From an uncultured Opitutales bacterium (GTDB lineage Bacteria > Verrucomicrobiota > Verrucomicrobiia > Opitutales > Intestinicryptomonadaceae), in NCBI GenBank assembly GCA_900545715.1, contig URAJ01000050.1:1-15859 (forward strand): a DNA stretch of 15,859 nt, read 5' to 3'. Positions 1 through 6,787 of this stretch are shown here, piece by piece. The notes under the pieces were generated by a model that made no database searches, was not told the origin of the DNA, and saw only the letters and a program-made list of their open reading frames with translations. Within the stretch, counting starts at the first letter, position 1; each line of letters opens with the position of its first letter. Position numbers and translations under genes: made by a program.

Positions 1-29
1 CTTGTCCAATGCGGCGTCTTTCATTAAAA

Positions 30-55
30 TCCACTGACTTTGGTGTTGACCCAAA
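30..55 (-). repeat. Edge repeat, copy 1 (inverted relative to copy 2)
   Basis: Read on the minus strand, this stretch contains TTTGGGTCAACACCAAAG followed by three variable bases and GTGGA. The same 18-mer plus N3-GTGGA occurs on the plus strand at 15808-15833. The core holds a short dyad (CTTTGG at 38-43, CCAAAG at 51-56 on the plus strand) that could form a 6-bp hairpin with a 7-base loop. Both copies lie downstream of a tRNA in the same relative orientation, here downstream of tRNA-Leu and its terminator-like hairpin. It could be a dispersed intergenic repeat, the remnant of a mobile element, or shared coding sequence. The identity between the two copies is directly visible; the role is not known. 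Confidence 0.75.
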
Positions 56-123
56 GAAACCTATTGGACGCGCATACGGCGCATATGGGAACATAGCAAG
101 AAGGCTTTATTTATCAGACAAAT

Positions 124-154
124 AAGCCCGCAAAGCGTTTGCAATTGCGGGCTT
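124..154 (-). terminator. Terminator-like hairpin downstream of tRNA-Leu
   Basis: A perfect 10-bp inverted repeat (AAGCCCGCAA at 124-133, TTGCGGGCTT at 145-154) encloses an 11-base loop. It begins nine bases past the 3' end of tRNA-Leu. The T-tract on the minus side is short and interrupted (TTATTTG), so termination may be only moderately efficient. It is the only obvious stop signal for both tRNA-Leu and the GH26 gene reading into it. Confidence 0.55.
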
Positions 155-162
155 AAAAATAG

Positions 163-246
163 TGCTCAAGAGGGGACTCGAACCCCTACGCCCTTGCGGG
201 CACTGGCGCCTAAAGCCAGTGTGTCTACCAATTTCACCACCTGAGC
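163..246 (-). tRNA. tRNA-Leu (anticodon UAG)
   Basis: The minus strand gives an 84-nt class II tRNA with a GCTCAGG/CTTGAGC acceptor stem, discriminator A, a D arm containing GGTAGAC, an anticodon stem CTGGC/GCCAG around loop TTTAGGC (anticodon TAG), a long variable arm (GCCCGCAAGGGC) and a T arm with GGTTCGAGTCC. The long variable arm and acceptor stem are typical of bacterial tRNA-Leu. CCA is not encoded (the next bases are CTA). It lies 61 bases downstream of the GH26 stop on the same strand; a possible -10 (TAGTAT, minus) lies about 10-15 bases upstream, without a convincing -35. Confidence 0.97.
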
Positions 247-307
247 TTTAAAAGATACTACTCTCCATATTTTGGTTAAAAATGCGAGCTAAAAATTCCA
301 AGTTTAT

Positions 308-1357
308 TTATTTCCCGCTATATTCTGCCTGCCCGTGGGTTAATATTTTCGGATTATTCATAAATTTTTCAGAGTTTAAGCTTTCATGAATCCCCCATGG
401 CCCCGACCAAAATACTACGCCGTACGCGCGCGGACAATGTTTGTCCAACAAATTAGGCAACTCGGCGAGATCGTACGTTCCAAACTCCTTGTCGCGGCGC
501 GGATTATGCGCGCTGTACGCGCCAAATTCTGACACCGTAAATAGCTTGCCTTTGGCTTTCGCAAGTTTGTATTTTTCGTCAACGACTTTCAGATTTTTCG
601 CGGATTTATATCCGTACACATCGCAGCCTATGATATCCATTTTATCAAAATCCGGGCCGTTTTCGACATCAATCGGAAGGCTTGGCGAAAGCGCGTTTAG
701 CCATACTGCTCGGCATCCTTTCTTTTCAAGCTCACTGTATATCTGATTCCACAGCGCCCTTTGCGATTTTGGCGACAACGACGCTCCCCACCAAAACCAC
801 TTGCCGTTCATCTCGTGCATTGGGCCGAATATCGGCACCACTCCCAGATCGTTTAGATTTTTCACTCCCTCTGCGACATCGTCTATCATTTTTAGCCAGC
901 GCATTTTTTCGGGGGAATCATCTTTTGAGAGCAATTTAGCGGCGTCGTCTCCGAGCTTCGTTCTAAGCCCACCGTAAGACTCGTTGTATGGGTTTGGGAA
1001 ATGGCATGTAATTCTAACAATGCCGCCGGTATCCCAATGCTTTTTTATTATTGGATTTATCTTTTCCCACTGTATGGGCTTTTCATTTTTTCCGAGTTTT
1101 CTGTTGCCTTCGCTAATGCAATATTCGACGCAAATTATAGCGGGCGTTTTGCCGGTTTTTTCTCTTAATTTTTCCCAATCGGAAGCATTCCAGCGTTGGC
1201 CGCTGAGATATTTATCCGATTCCGCAACCGACTTTAAGTAGGACATTAGCGCCTCTTTTTTGGCGTCGAGGGCATCCTCTTGTTTTGCATTCAAATAAGG
1301 AGAAAGCGCGACTATTGCAATGAGAGCAAGTGCGTGAAGCGGTAGTGAGTATTTCAT
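308..1357 (-). CDS. Secreted glycoside hydrolase family 26 (beta-mannanase-like) protein
   Basis: The 349-residue protein begins with a basic and hydrophobic signal peptide (about residues 1-24, ending near LNA). A single GH26-type barrel follows. The family hallmark HEMNGKWFWWG lies at 181-191, with Glu182 as expected acid/base, and VSEFGA at 275-280 gives Glu277 as expected nucleophile. GH26 enzymes hydrolyse beta-1,4-mannans, or in some members other beta-glycans, by a retaining mechanism, usually outside the cytoplasm. The Arg that often precedes the HE motif is Gly178 here (FGPMHEMNG), so the substrate is uncertain. No Shine-Dalgarno is evident before the ATG. The gene stands alone, 0.77 kb from the BMC operon's last gene and just upstream of tRNA-Leu. 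A direct role in feeding the fucose/rhamnose pathway is not shown by the sequence. Confidence 0.88.
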   Translation of the reverse strand: MKYSLPLHALALIAIVALSPYLNAKQEDALDAKKEALMSYLKSVAESDKYLSGQRWNASDWEKLREKTGKTPAIICVEYCISEGNRKLGKNEKPIQWEKINPIIKKHWDTGGIVRITCHFPNPYNESYGGLRTKLGDDAAKLLSKDDSPEKMRWLKMIDDVAEGVKNLNDLGVVPIFGPMHEMNGKWFWWGASLSPKSQRALWNQIYSELEKKGCRAVWLNALSPSLPIDVENGPDFDKMDIIGCDVYGYKSAKNLKVVDEKYKLAKAKGKLFTVSEFGAYSAHNPRRDKEFGTYDLAELPNLLDKHCPRAYGVVFWSGPWGIHESLNSEKFMNNPKILTHGQAEYSGK

Positions 1358-2103
1358 TTATTTATTCTTTAATGATAAATTTGAATGGGGCAATTTTTTT
1401 CGCACTGGATATTTTATTTAAAGCCTCACATTAGCCCAGCCCAATCTATAACATTTTTTACATAAATTTTACCGCAATCCGAAAAAAAATGGCAAGCTAA
1501 CAGGCATGCTTGATTCCGCCGCATAAACGCGCAATTCGCGGTAATTTTTTTTACAATATTTATGAACGCCAATAGTACCGCAAGTTCAGTATATCGCAAA
1601 GCGGCGAATGTCCGAAAAAATGGCGGGAGTAATTCTACGTTACTTCTCATTTTTTACTGCCAATCCGCATCTGCGCGTGTATTTTTTCCTCTTTCACTAT
1701 CCCTTCAGAAAAAAGAATATGAAAATAGCGGCATTGCCCGACGCTAAAAATTTTATGACTTCCTATCCTCTCTCAAAAATTCTGAGCGCAAGATTACTGA
1801 ATATAAATTTTTTTTATCCCCACCCAAGAAACAGGAATAAAATTTACATAAATATTATTTTTCTTAATGGGGTGCGCATTGGCAGGTTTGCACTCGGCAA
1901 AAATTTGTGCACTTAATTTTTGAATACTTATATATTTTATTTGAGTGCCGGCACGCGTTATTTATGCAAAGGCAAAATTGTTCCAAATTCGATTTACCAA
2001 ACCCGCGCTAATGGAAAAATTTTTCCTGCATTGCAGCACCCCCCACTAAGAAAGCCACAACACTTTTTATAGAGCCATGCACGCCTTATATAAATGCCCC
2101 CTT
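1358..2103. other. Gene-free AT-rich intergenic region
   Basis: About 750 bases between the GH26 start and the 3' end of the BMC operon, rich in A/T runs. I see no coding sequence with a start signal or a recognisable product on either strand; the open frames present (up to about 100 codons) have low-complexity, AT-driven composition. The part next to 1357 should hold the GH26 promoter (minus), but I find only weak candidates. A 10-bp perfect palindrome GTGCCGGCAC lies at 1945-1954, and TCCGAAAAA(AA)ATGGC occurs twice (1478-1493 and 1611-1624). Neither can be assigned a role. Confidence 0.6.
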
Positions 2104-2121
2104 GCCCGCTTTTTGCGGGGC
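2104..2121 (-). terminator. Putative terminator hairpin after the BMC operon
   Basis: On the minus strand, GCCCCGC-AAAAA-GCGGGC forms a 5-6 bp GC-rich stem starting eight bases after the stop codon of the last operon gene. No clean T-tract follows (CAAGGGGGCATTTATAT), so it may work poorly as an intrinsic terminator or serve mainly to protect the 3' end of the mRNA. Confidence 0.45.
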
Positions 2122-2129
2122 TGGCAGGC

Positions 2130-3053
2130 TTAGAGGCACTTTGCGAGGGTCGATTTCAGCGCCGACGCCGAATTGCGAAGCCCCTGCATTTCAACAGGCC
2201 AAAGTTCGAGCTCCACGCTTTTTTGCGCGCCGTCTTTGCCAACTATTGTGGGCACGCTAAGAGCCACGTCCCTTATGCCGTACGCCCCGTTTTGAACCGA
2301 GGAAATCGGAAGAATTTCGCGAGTGTCGAGCGCGACAGCCTTTACGACAGCGGCTATTGAAGCCCCTACCGCCCAGCCTGCTCCGCCCTTGCGCTTTATT
2401 ACTTCCGCGCCGCTCGAGCGCGTGCGCTCAAATATCCTGTTTTGGAAATTTACGTCGAAGCCTTTGTAGCTTTTTAGGGGCAGCCCGTTTACAGTGCCGC
2501 CGCTCCATACGGGGAACATAGAGTCGCCATGCTCGCCAAGAATCATTGCGCTAACTTGGTTTGCGGGCACTTTGAGCTCCTTGGCTATGAGCGAGCGGAA
2601 CCTGGAAGTGTCAAGCATTGTGCCAAGCCCTATCACATGCCCGCCAGGAAGATCGAGCTCCCTTTCCGCAATGTACGTCAAGATATCAACAGGGTTTGAG
2701 ACGACAAACACTATTGCGTCACGCTTATATCCGCCCTCCTTAATAGAAGCCAAAATTTGCCGGAAGAGCGAAACATTGCGGTTTACGAGGTCGAGCCTGC
2801 TTTCATCGGGCTTTCTGCGCAGCCCCGCAGTTATTATAAAAATATCGGAATTTGCCGCGCGCTTGTAGCAGCCAGTGAAAATTCTCTGTCCACCGAGCAC
2901 AGCCGCGCCGTGGAGAAGGTCGAGCGCCTCGCCCTCCGCCGCATCGGCATTGGCGTCGATTATCTGGATGTCCGACACCAACCCCTGGCATTCGAGCGCG
3001 TACGCGGCGCATGCTCCCACTCGGCCGCCGCCTCCGATTATTGAAACTTTCAT
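2130..3053 (-). CDS. Lactate/malate dehydrogenase family NAD-dependent oxidoreductase
   Basis: The 307-residue protein has the L-lactate/malate dehydrogenase fold. A glycine-rich Rossmann motif (GGGGRVG, 7-13) is at the N-terminus. Other landmarks are the mobile loop at 76-89 with Arg86 (equivalent to catalytic Arg109), Asn120 in SNPVD, an Asp148/Arg151 pair and the catalytic His175 in GEHGDS. At the position that separates LDH (Gln102) from MDH (Arg102) it has Arg80 (AGLRRKPDESR), favouring a dicarboxylic substrate such as oxaloacetate/malate, although the family is often labelled lactate dehydrogenase. As the last gene of the BMC operon it overlaps the aldolase stop by four bases (ATGA) and has a good Shine-Dalgarno (GGAG). 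It could recycle NADH made by the aldehyde dehydrogenase. No encapsulation peptide is evident, so location inside or outside the shell is open. Confidence 0.88.
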   Translation of the reverse strand: MKVSIIGGGGRVGACAAYALECQGLVSDIQIIDANADAAEGEALDLLHGAAVLGGQRIFTGCYKRAANSDIFIITAGLRRKPDESRLDLVNRNVSLFRQILASIKEGGYKRDAIVFVVSNPVDILTYIAERELDLPGGHVIGLGTMLDTSRFRSLIAKELKVPANQVSAMILGEHGDSMFPVWSGGTVNGLPLKSYKGFDVNFQNRIFERTRSSGAEVIKRKGGAGWAVGASIAAVVKAVALDTREILPISSVQNGAYGIRDVALSVPTIVGKDGAQKSVELELWPVEMQGLRNSASALKSTLAKCL

Positions 3054-4114
3054 TTTTTAAGCTCCGAAATTATCATATTTGTTATTTTTGACACGAGCTT
3101 TTCGGCCTCGCAATCGTAGCCAGCGTCGGAAGCCGTGCTCTTTGAGGCGCATACGCAGCCGCGCGCATCGTCGGACGAATCGCAGAGTCCGCATTCTTTA
3201 AGGCTGTCCTGGTGGACCATTCCCATCGCGTCCCTGATTTTTACGAGTTCCTTTGCGTCTTTTTCAGAGAATTTTATTGGGCCGCCAATTTGGAAAGCGA
3301 GCATTGAAGTGTGGCAGTGCGCCTCGACGTTTTCCATTTTCCAGAAAGCCGTTTCGATATCGTTTGCCCAGGTCATTACACCGTGGTTGACCATAAATAC
3401 GCAGTCGTGGTCGATTCCGCATACGCCGACGGCGTCGGCCATTTTCTGTGTGCCGGGAGTCCCGTAGTCGGCAAGCCCCACTTGCCCTATAAAAATTTCA
3501 GTTTCCGGATTTACGCAGCGCGGCGGGGTTTTGCCGGATATTGCGAACGCAGTAGCGTGCGGGGGATGGGCGTGGCAGCAGGCTTTCGCCATGGGCTGGC
3601 GCTTCATTATCGCAAGATGCGCGAGAATTTCGCTCGTGCGCTTGCGGTTTCCGGCAAGCTGGTTGCCGTCGAGGTCAACTAAGCACATGTCGTCAACGCT
3701 CATTGAGCCTTTGGATATCATTGTTGGCGTGCAAAGAACGAGATTGTCGCCTACCCTCACAGAAAAATTTCCGCCGTTTCCGTCGTTGTAGTTTTTGCCG
3801 TACGAACGCCTGCCGAGGTCTACTATCAACTTTTTCAACGCCTGGATTTGCGGTGAAAAGAAAAATTTTTCAAGCTCTTGCGGAGTTTTGGGATCGCCTC
3901 CGGGAGTCCATTTATACTCCTTTTCGGGAATTTTATATTCTTTCCTGCCAACAGCCGAAACCGCTGCCGCCTTTGGCGCTGGCGCAGACGTGGAAATCTT
4001 TGCCCCGCCCGAGAGAACCTCTTTTGCCTGGGGAGTCAAAATAGCGTCAGGTGGAAGAGCGCCGCCTGAACGTTTTAGTTCGGCTATGTCTTTTGCTGTA
4101 AAAACTTTCTTCAT
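3050..4114 (-). CDS. Class II (fuculose/rhamnulose-phosphate type) aldolase, BMC-associated
   Basis: The 354-residue protein has a central class II aldolase/adducin domain at about 86-300. It shows the phosphate-binding segment GGNFSVR (114-120), TSE with likely catalytic Glu162, and zinc ligands His181, His183 (CCHAHPPHA) and His244 (VNHG), matching the metal site of L-fuculose-1-phosphate aldolase. The expected reaction gives DHAP plus L-lactaldehyde. It is much longer than FucA (about 215 residues). The N-terminal 40 residues resemble a segment seen in several BMC-associated proteins (FTAKDIAEL...ILTPQAKEVL), followed by an Ala/Pro-rich linker. The C-terminus has five cysteines (308, 311, 320, 322, 335) and a final amphipathic helix (about 336-354) that could be an encapsulation peptide. 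The start lies four bases after the preceding BMC-P stop; the end overlaps the dehydrogenase start by four bases. Confidence 0.88.
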   Translation of the reverse strand: MKKVFTAKDIAELKRSGGALPPDAILTPQAKEVLSGGAKISTSAPAPKAAAVSAVGRKEYKIPEKEYKWTPGGDPKTPQELEKFFFSPQIQALKKLIVDLGRRSYGKNYNDGNGGNFSVRVGDNLVLCTPTMISKGSMSVDDMCLVDLDGNQLAGNRKRTSEILAHLAIMKRQPMAKACCHAHPPHATAFAISGKTPPRCVNPETEIFIGQVGLADYGTPGTQKMADAVGVCGIDHDCVFMVNHGVMTWANDIETAFWKMENVEAHCHTSMLAFQIGGPIKFSEKDAKELVKIRDAMGMVHQDSLKECGLCDSSDDARGCVCASKSTASDAGYDCEAEKLVSKITNMIISELKK

Positions 4115-4118
4115 AAAT

Positions 4119-4418
4119 CTATCTGTAAATTGAGTTTATTTTTTCGACGATTCCGACGCAATACGCATCGACGGGCGCGGGAGAATCGAATGGCGCAGTA
4201 GCTTCCGCCCCTTCAACGTACGCAACTGTATCTCCGGGAACCGCCCCGTTTGAGTCGTACGCAACGAGCTTAAAAGGCTCGCCCGCGCTTGCGGTTTCGG
4301 CGTTCAAGCCATAAACGGCGCTTTTTTGAAGCGGTGAAAGAATCGCGAGAAATCCGTTCGGAAGCGATTCGTCTTTTTTTGAAAGAACTACTCTGCCTAT
4401 GACTTTTGCAAGTTTCAT
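4119..4418 (-). CDS. BMC-P (EutN/CcmL family) pentameric shell protein, third copy
   Basis: The 99-residue protein starts with the EutN/CcmL signature MKLAKVIGRVVLSKKDESL. It then has the beta-strand pattern LAILSPL, a V-A-Y-D segment, the GDTVAYVEG strand and the C-terminal VDAYCVGIVEKI strand. Proteins of this family form pentamers that cap the vertices of BMC shells. It has a longer loop than its neighbours (about 33-48) and lacks the glycine-rich CGAGVG-type turn, with SNGAVPGD instead, so it may be specialised. Its ATG overlaps the stop of the preceding BMC-P gene (ATGA), indicating translational coupling. Confidence 0.9.
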   Translation of the reverse strand: MKLAKVIGRVVLSKKDESLPNGFLAILSPLQKSAVYGLNAETASAGEPFKLVAYDSNGAVPGDTVAYVEGAEATAPFDSPAPVDAYCVGIVEKINSIYR

Positions 4419-4675
4419 TTTTCGTCTATAATGCAGATTATCGAGTTTCTGATTGGGCTGTTTGGGTCGCCGACATATTCGCGCGCCGCAGATCCGTCTG
4501 TTGAAACCAGCACTTTCGAGCCGATTCCGCCGCCGAACGGGCTTATGGCCACTATCGGGTCCGATATTTCAGTCCCGTTTTCGTCGAGCGGCTGGCAGAG
4601 GAAAAGGGCGTTGCGCAGCGCGCTCGGGTGCGCGCAGGCAAGAACCACATTCCCCACTATTTTGGCGACTACCAT
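4415..4675 (-). CDS. BMC-P (EutN/CcmL family) pentameric shell protein, second copy
   Basis: At 86 residues this is the shortest of the three pentamer proteins. It has the family's N-terminal strand VVAKIVGNVVLACAHPSAL, a LFLCQPLDENG segment, the glycine-rich SPFGGGIGSKVLVSTDGSA turn and strand, and the terminal NSIICIID strand. The ATG begins one base after the aldehyde dehydrogenase stop codon, with no obvious Shine-Dalgarno, so translation is probably coupled. Three different BMC-P genes in one operon is characteristic of the Planctomycetes/Verrucomicrobia-type BMC. Confidence 0.92.
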   Translation of the reverse strand: MVVAKIVGNVVLACAHPSALRNALFLCQPLDENGTEISDPIVAISPFGGGIGSKVLVSTDGSAAREYVGDPNSPIRNSIICIIDEK

Positions 4676-4676
4676 A

Positions 4677-6098
4677 TTAGAATATATTCAGGTTGCCGAC
4701 CATTACGCACCTGCGGCGGCGCGTAAAGGTTTTCGGATTTGAAATGCCTTCGCCCGTGGCAGTCGCTATCGAGTACGACAAATACCCTTCGCCTCCGAGC
4801 CCGAGCCCGGCGGTTGACGGACCGTTTTTAACAAACAGCGTCGTGTTTAGAACCCTCGCCATTTCGGTCATTCTCGTCACGTCGAGCGAGTGGATAATCG
4901 CGCTATGCCTGTAATTGCGCTCGGCTTTCGCCGCCGCGCGGACAGCCTCCTCAAAGTTCTTTACGACCACCACCGGAATCATCGGCATCATTTGCTCCTC
5001 GATTACGAACGGGTGGTTTGCGTCGGTCTCGGCAAACAGCATTTTCGTCTTTGGGGATATCTCAGCGCCCGCGGCACGAGCGAGCACTTGCGGGTCTTTG
5101 CCCACGAGCGCGCGGCGCAGCGCATACCCGCCGTTTTTCTTTTCAAAGACCTCGCTTGTAAGCCTGTCGAGGGCGGCCGAAGATATGCGTTCGGCGCCGT
5201 TGTTTTCGAGCTCGCGCATAAAGGCGCTCGCGGCGGCTTCGGTGACGAAAATCTCTTTTTCGCCTATGCACAGAAGGTTGTTGTCAAAAGCACCGCCTGC
5301 TATTATGTCGCAAGCAGCCTTTTTCGGGTCGGCAGTTTCGTCAACAATAACCGGCGGATTACCCGGTCCCGCGCAAATGGATTTTTTGCCGGACTTCATG
5401 GCGGCTTTTACAACTCCGGGGCCGCCCGTTATGCACATTATCGCAACGTCGTCGCTCTTGGCAATCGCCTCGTATGATTCGAGAGTCGGGTTGCCCACGC
5501 AGCAAATCAAATTTCTGATGCCGAGGCGGCGCTCTATTTCGGCATTGTATGCGGATATTGCCATAACAGCGCTCTTAACGCCGCCGGGGTGCGGATTAAA
5601 CACTACGGCATTGCCAGCCGCGACCATATTTATAATGTTTCCCGCGATTGTCGGAACAGAGTGAGTGACCGGAGTTATCGCGCCGATTACGCCGTACGGG
5701 GCGTATTCTTCAAGCATTATTCCGTTGTCTCCGCTATACGCGTCGGGCGCTATCCATTCGACGCCGGGGACGAGTTTTACAATCTCGAGTTTTCCTATCT
5801 TGTCTTCAAGCCTGCCGATTTTAGTTTCGTTGTATTCAAAGGCGCCCCACTCTTTTGCGTTGGATACAGTCATAGACTTTACAATGTCCACGACTTCCTT
5901 GCGCGCCGCGATTCCGCCCTTGCACAGTTGCGCGTATCCCTCACGCGCGGCCGCCGCCGCAGATGCCCCGTCAGGGAAAATTCCGAGGGACTGCTGAAAT
6001 TCTGCGGGCCGGGAAGGCGCGCGCTGAACGCCGTTCATCTTTCCGATGACGTCGCGCACGATGTTGCGTATGGATTCTTCGTCCAGATTCAAATTCAT
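4677..6098 (-). CDS. CoA-acylating aldehyde dehydrogenase (PduP/EutE-like), BMC cargo
   Basis: The 473-residue protein belongs to the CoA-dependent aldehyde dehydrogenase family. The first 21 residues (LDEESIRNIVRDVIGKM) form an amphipathic helix followed by a Pro/Ser/Arg-rich linker, the usual layout of an N-terminal encapsulation peptide. The body has the ITPVTHSVPT and NAVVFNPHP segments (142-170), the TGGPGVV turn (224-230), the CAGPGNPPV segment (242-250) and the catalytic Cys277 in FDNNLLC. It should oxidise an aldehyde (inferred: L-lactaldehyde) with NAD+ and CoA to the acyl-CoA. A weak Shine-Dalgarno (AAAGG) precedes the ATG. A GC-rich hairpin lies in the 39-base gap after the preceding BMC-P gene. 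The C-terminus is Arg-rich (TRRRRCVMVGN), common in this family. Confidence 0.93.
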   Translation of the reverse strand: MNLNLDEESIRNIVRDVIGKMNGVQRAPSRPAEFQQSLGIFPDGASAAAAAREGYAQLCKGGIAARKEVVDIVKSMTVSNAKEWGAFEYNETKIGRLEDKIGKLEIVKLVPGVEWIAPDAYSGDNGIMLEEYAPYGVIGAITPVTHSVPTIAGNIINMVAAGNAVVFNPHPGGVKSAVMAISAYNAEIERRLGIRNLICCVGNPTLESYEAIAKSDDVAIMCITGGPGVVKAAMKSGKKSICAGPGNPPVIVDETADPKKAACDIIAGGAFDNNLLCIGEKEIFVTEAAASAFMRELENNGAERISSAALDRLTSEVFEKKNGGYALRRALVGKDPQVLARAAGAEISPKTKMLFAETDANHPFVIEEQMMPMIPVVVVKNFEEAVRAAAKAERNYRHSAIIHSLDVTRMTEMARVLNTTLFVKNGPSTAGLGLGGEGYLSYSIATATGEGISNPKTFTRRRRCVMVGNLNIF

Positions 6099-6113
6099 TT
6101 GAATATGCCTTTT

Positions 6114-6132
6114 GCCGCGCGGATTGCGCGGC
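6114..6132 (-). other. Intercistronic GC-rich hairpin
   Basis: On the minus strand GCCGCGC-AATCC-GCGCGGC forms a perfect 7-bp GC stem with a 5-base loop. It fills much of the 39-base gap between a BMC-P gene and the aldehyde dehydrogenase gene. No T-tract follows (AAAAGG instead), so it is not an intrinsic terminator. An mRNA processing or stability element that sets the ratio of shell to enzyme is possible (inference). Confidence 0.6.
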
Positions 6133-6137
6133 GGATT

Positions 6138-6446
6138 TTACTGTTTGTCGAATATTTTTTTAGAATGGGCCTCAACTTTGTCCACGAGTCCGATTACAGC
6201 CGCGTCAATAGGCAGTTCTTTCATGCCAGTCGCCTGCCTTGCGCTCGAGCCCTGTGTGAACAAAACGAGCTGCCCAACACCCGCGCCGCAGTTATCGACC
6301 GCAACTACGGTGTTTTTACCCTCCGCAAACTTCGGGGGATTTTCCCCCTCTATTGTAAGCGGGCGAAGCACGAGCAATTTGTTGCCCGTAAGTTTGTCGT
6401 CCTTTTGCGAGGATACGACATTGCCTATTACTTTCGCCAAAAACAT
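6138..6446 (-). CDS. BMC-P (EutN/CcmL family) pentameric shell protein, first copy
   Basis: The 102-residue protein is the most canonical of the three pentamers: MFLAKVIGNVVSSQKDDKL, then GNKLLVLRPL, VAVDNCGAGVG, QLVLFTQGSSARQ, and IDAAVIGLVDKVE at the end. This is the complete EutN/CcmL strand order. A short charged tail (HSKKIFDKQ) follows the fold. It lies 15 bases downstream of a BMC-H gene and has no evident Shine-Dalgarno, which fits the low copy number needed for vertices compared with hexagonal facets (inference). Confidence 0.94.
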   Translation of the reverse strand: MFLAKVIGNVVSSQKDDKLTGNKLLVLRPLTIEGENPPKFAEGKNTVVAVDNCGAGVGQLVLFTQGSSARQATGMKELPIDAAVIGLVDKVEAHSKKIFDKQ

Positions 6447-6461
6447 GGTTGCGGAATGCTT

Positions 6462-6764
6462 TTATTTTTTAGCGGGGGCTTTGGCGGCAGCGGCGGCGAG
6501 AACCGTTTTGGAGAGGTCCTCATGGGGCCTTGCGATGACGTCTACGCTGACAACCTTGCCGACTTCCGACGCTGCGGCGGAGCCCGCCTCTATTGCAGCC
6601 TTGACGCTTGCGACGTCGCCTGTGACGTACGCGGAAACGTAAGCGCTCCCTGCGTCTTTATATTGTCCCGCGAGGGTGACGTTGGCGGCTTTGAGCATGG
6701 CGTCAACTCCCTTGACGAGAGCGGTTAGTCCTTTTGTTTCGAGTATGCCTATTGCGTTTGCCAT
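6462..6764 (-). CDS. BMC-H hexameric shell protein, third copy (Ala/Lys-rich tail)
   Basis: The 100-residue single-domain BMC protein has the family start AIGILETKGLTALVKGVDAM, a central strand, the TGDVASVKAAIEAG helix and the conserved end VDVIARPHEDL. At the pore position (39-41) it has Gly-Ser-Ala, unlike the two other BMC-H proteins here. A low-complexity Ala/Lys tail (about 87-100) extends past the fold. A clear Shine-Dalgarno (AAGGA, about 9 bases before ATG) suggests strong translation. BMC-H hexamers tile the shell facets and their central pores pass metabolites. Confidence 0.95.
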   Translation of the reverse strand: MANAIGILETKGLTALVKGVDAMLKAANVTLAGQYKDAGSAYVSAYVTGDVASVKAAIEAGSAAASEVGKVVSVDVIARPHEDLSKTVLAAAAAKAPAKK

Positions 6765-6787
6765 GATGTTTTCCTTTTTTTTGAATT

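Noticed and set aside
1478..1624. Two copies of TCCGAAAAA(AA)ATGGC
   Set aside because: Short, partly low-complexity and without further flanking similarity; chance is sufficient in AT-rich DNA.
1608..1916. A 102-codon plus-strand frame in the gene-free region, and a 74-codon minus-strand frame at 1426-1650
   Set aside because: AT-driven composition rich in Phe, Lys, Asn and Ile, no Shine-Dalgarno, no recognisable domain.
1945..1954. Palindrome GTGCCGGCAC
   Set aside because: Only 10 bp, far from any gene start (nearly 600 bases from GH26), so a regulatory role cannot be supported.
5589..6728. A 379-codon open frame on the plus strand, with others at 4890-5477 and 4915-5664
   Set aside because: They are antisense to the aldehyde dehydrogenase and shell genes, have no family-like motifs and arise from the codon bias of the real genes on the minus strand.
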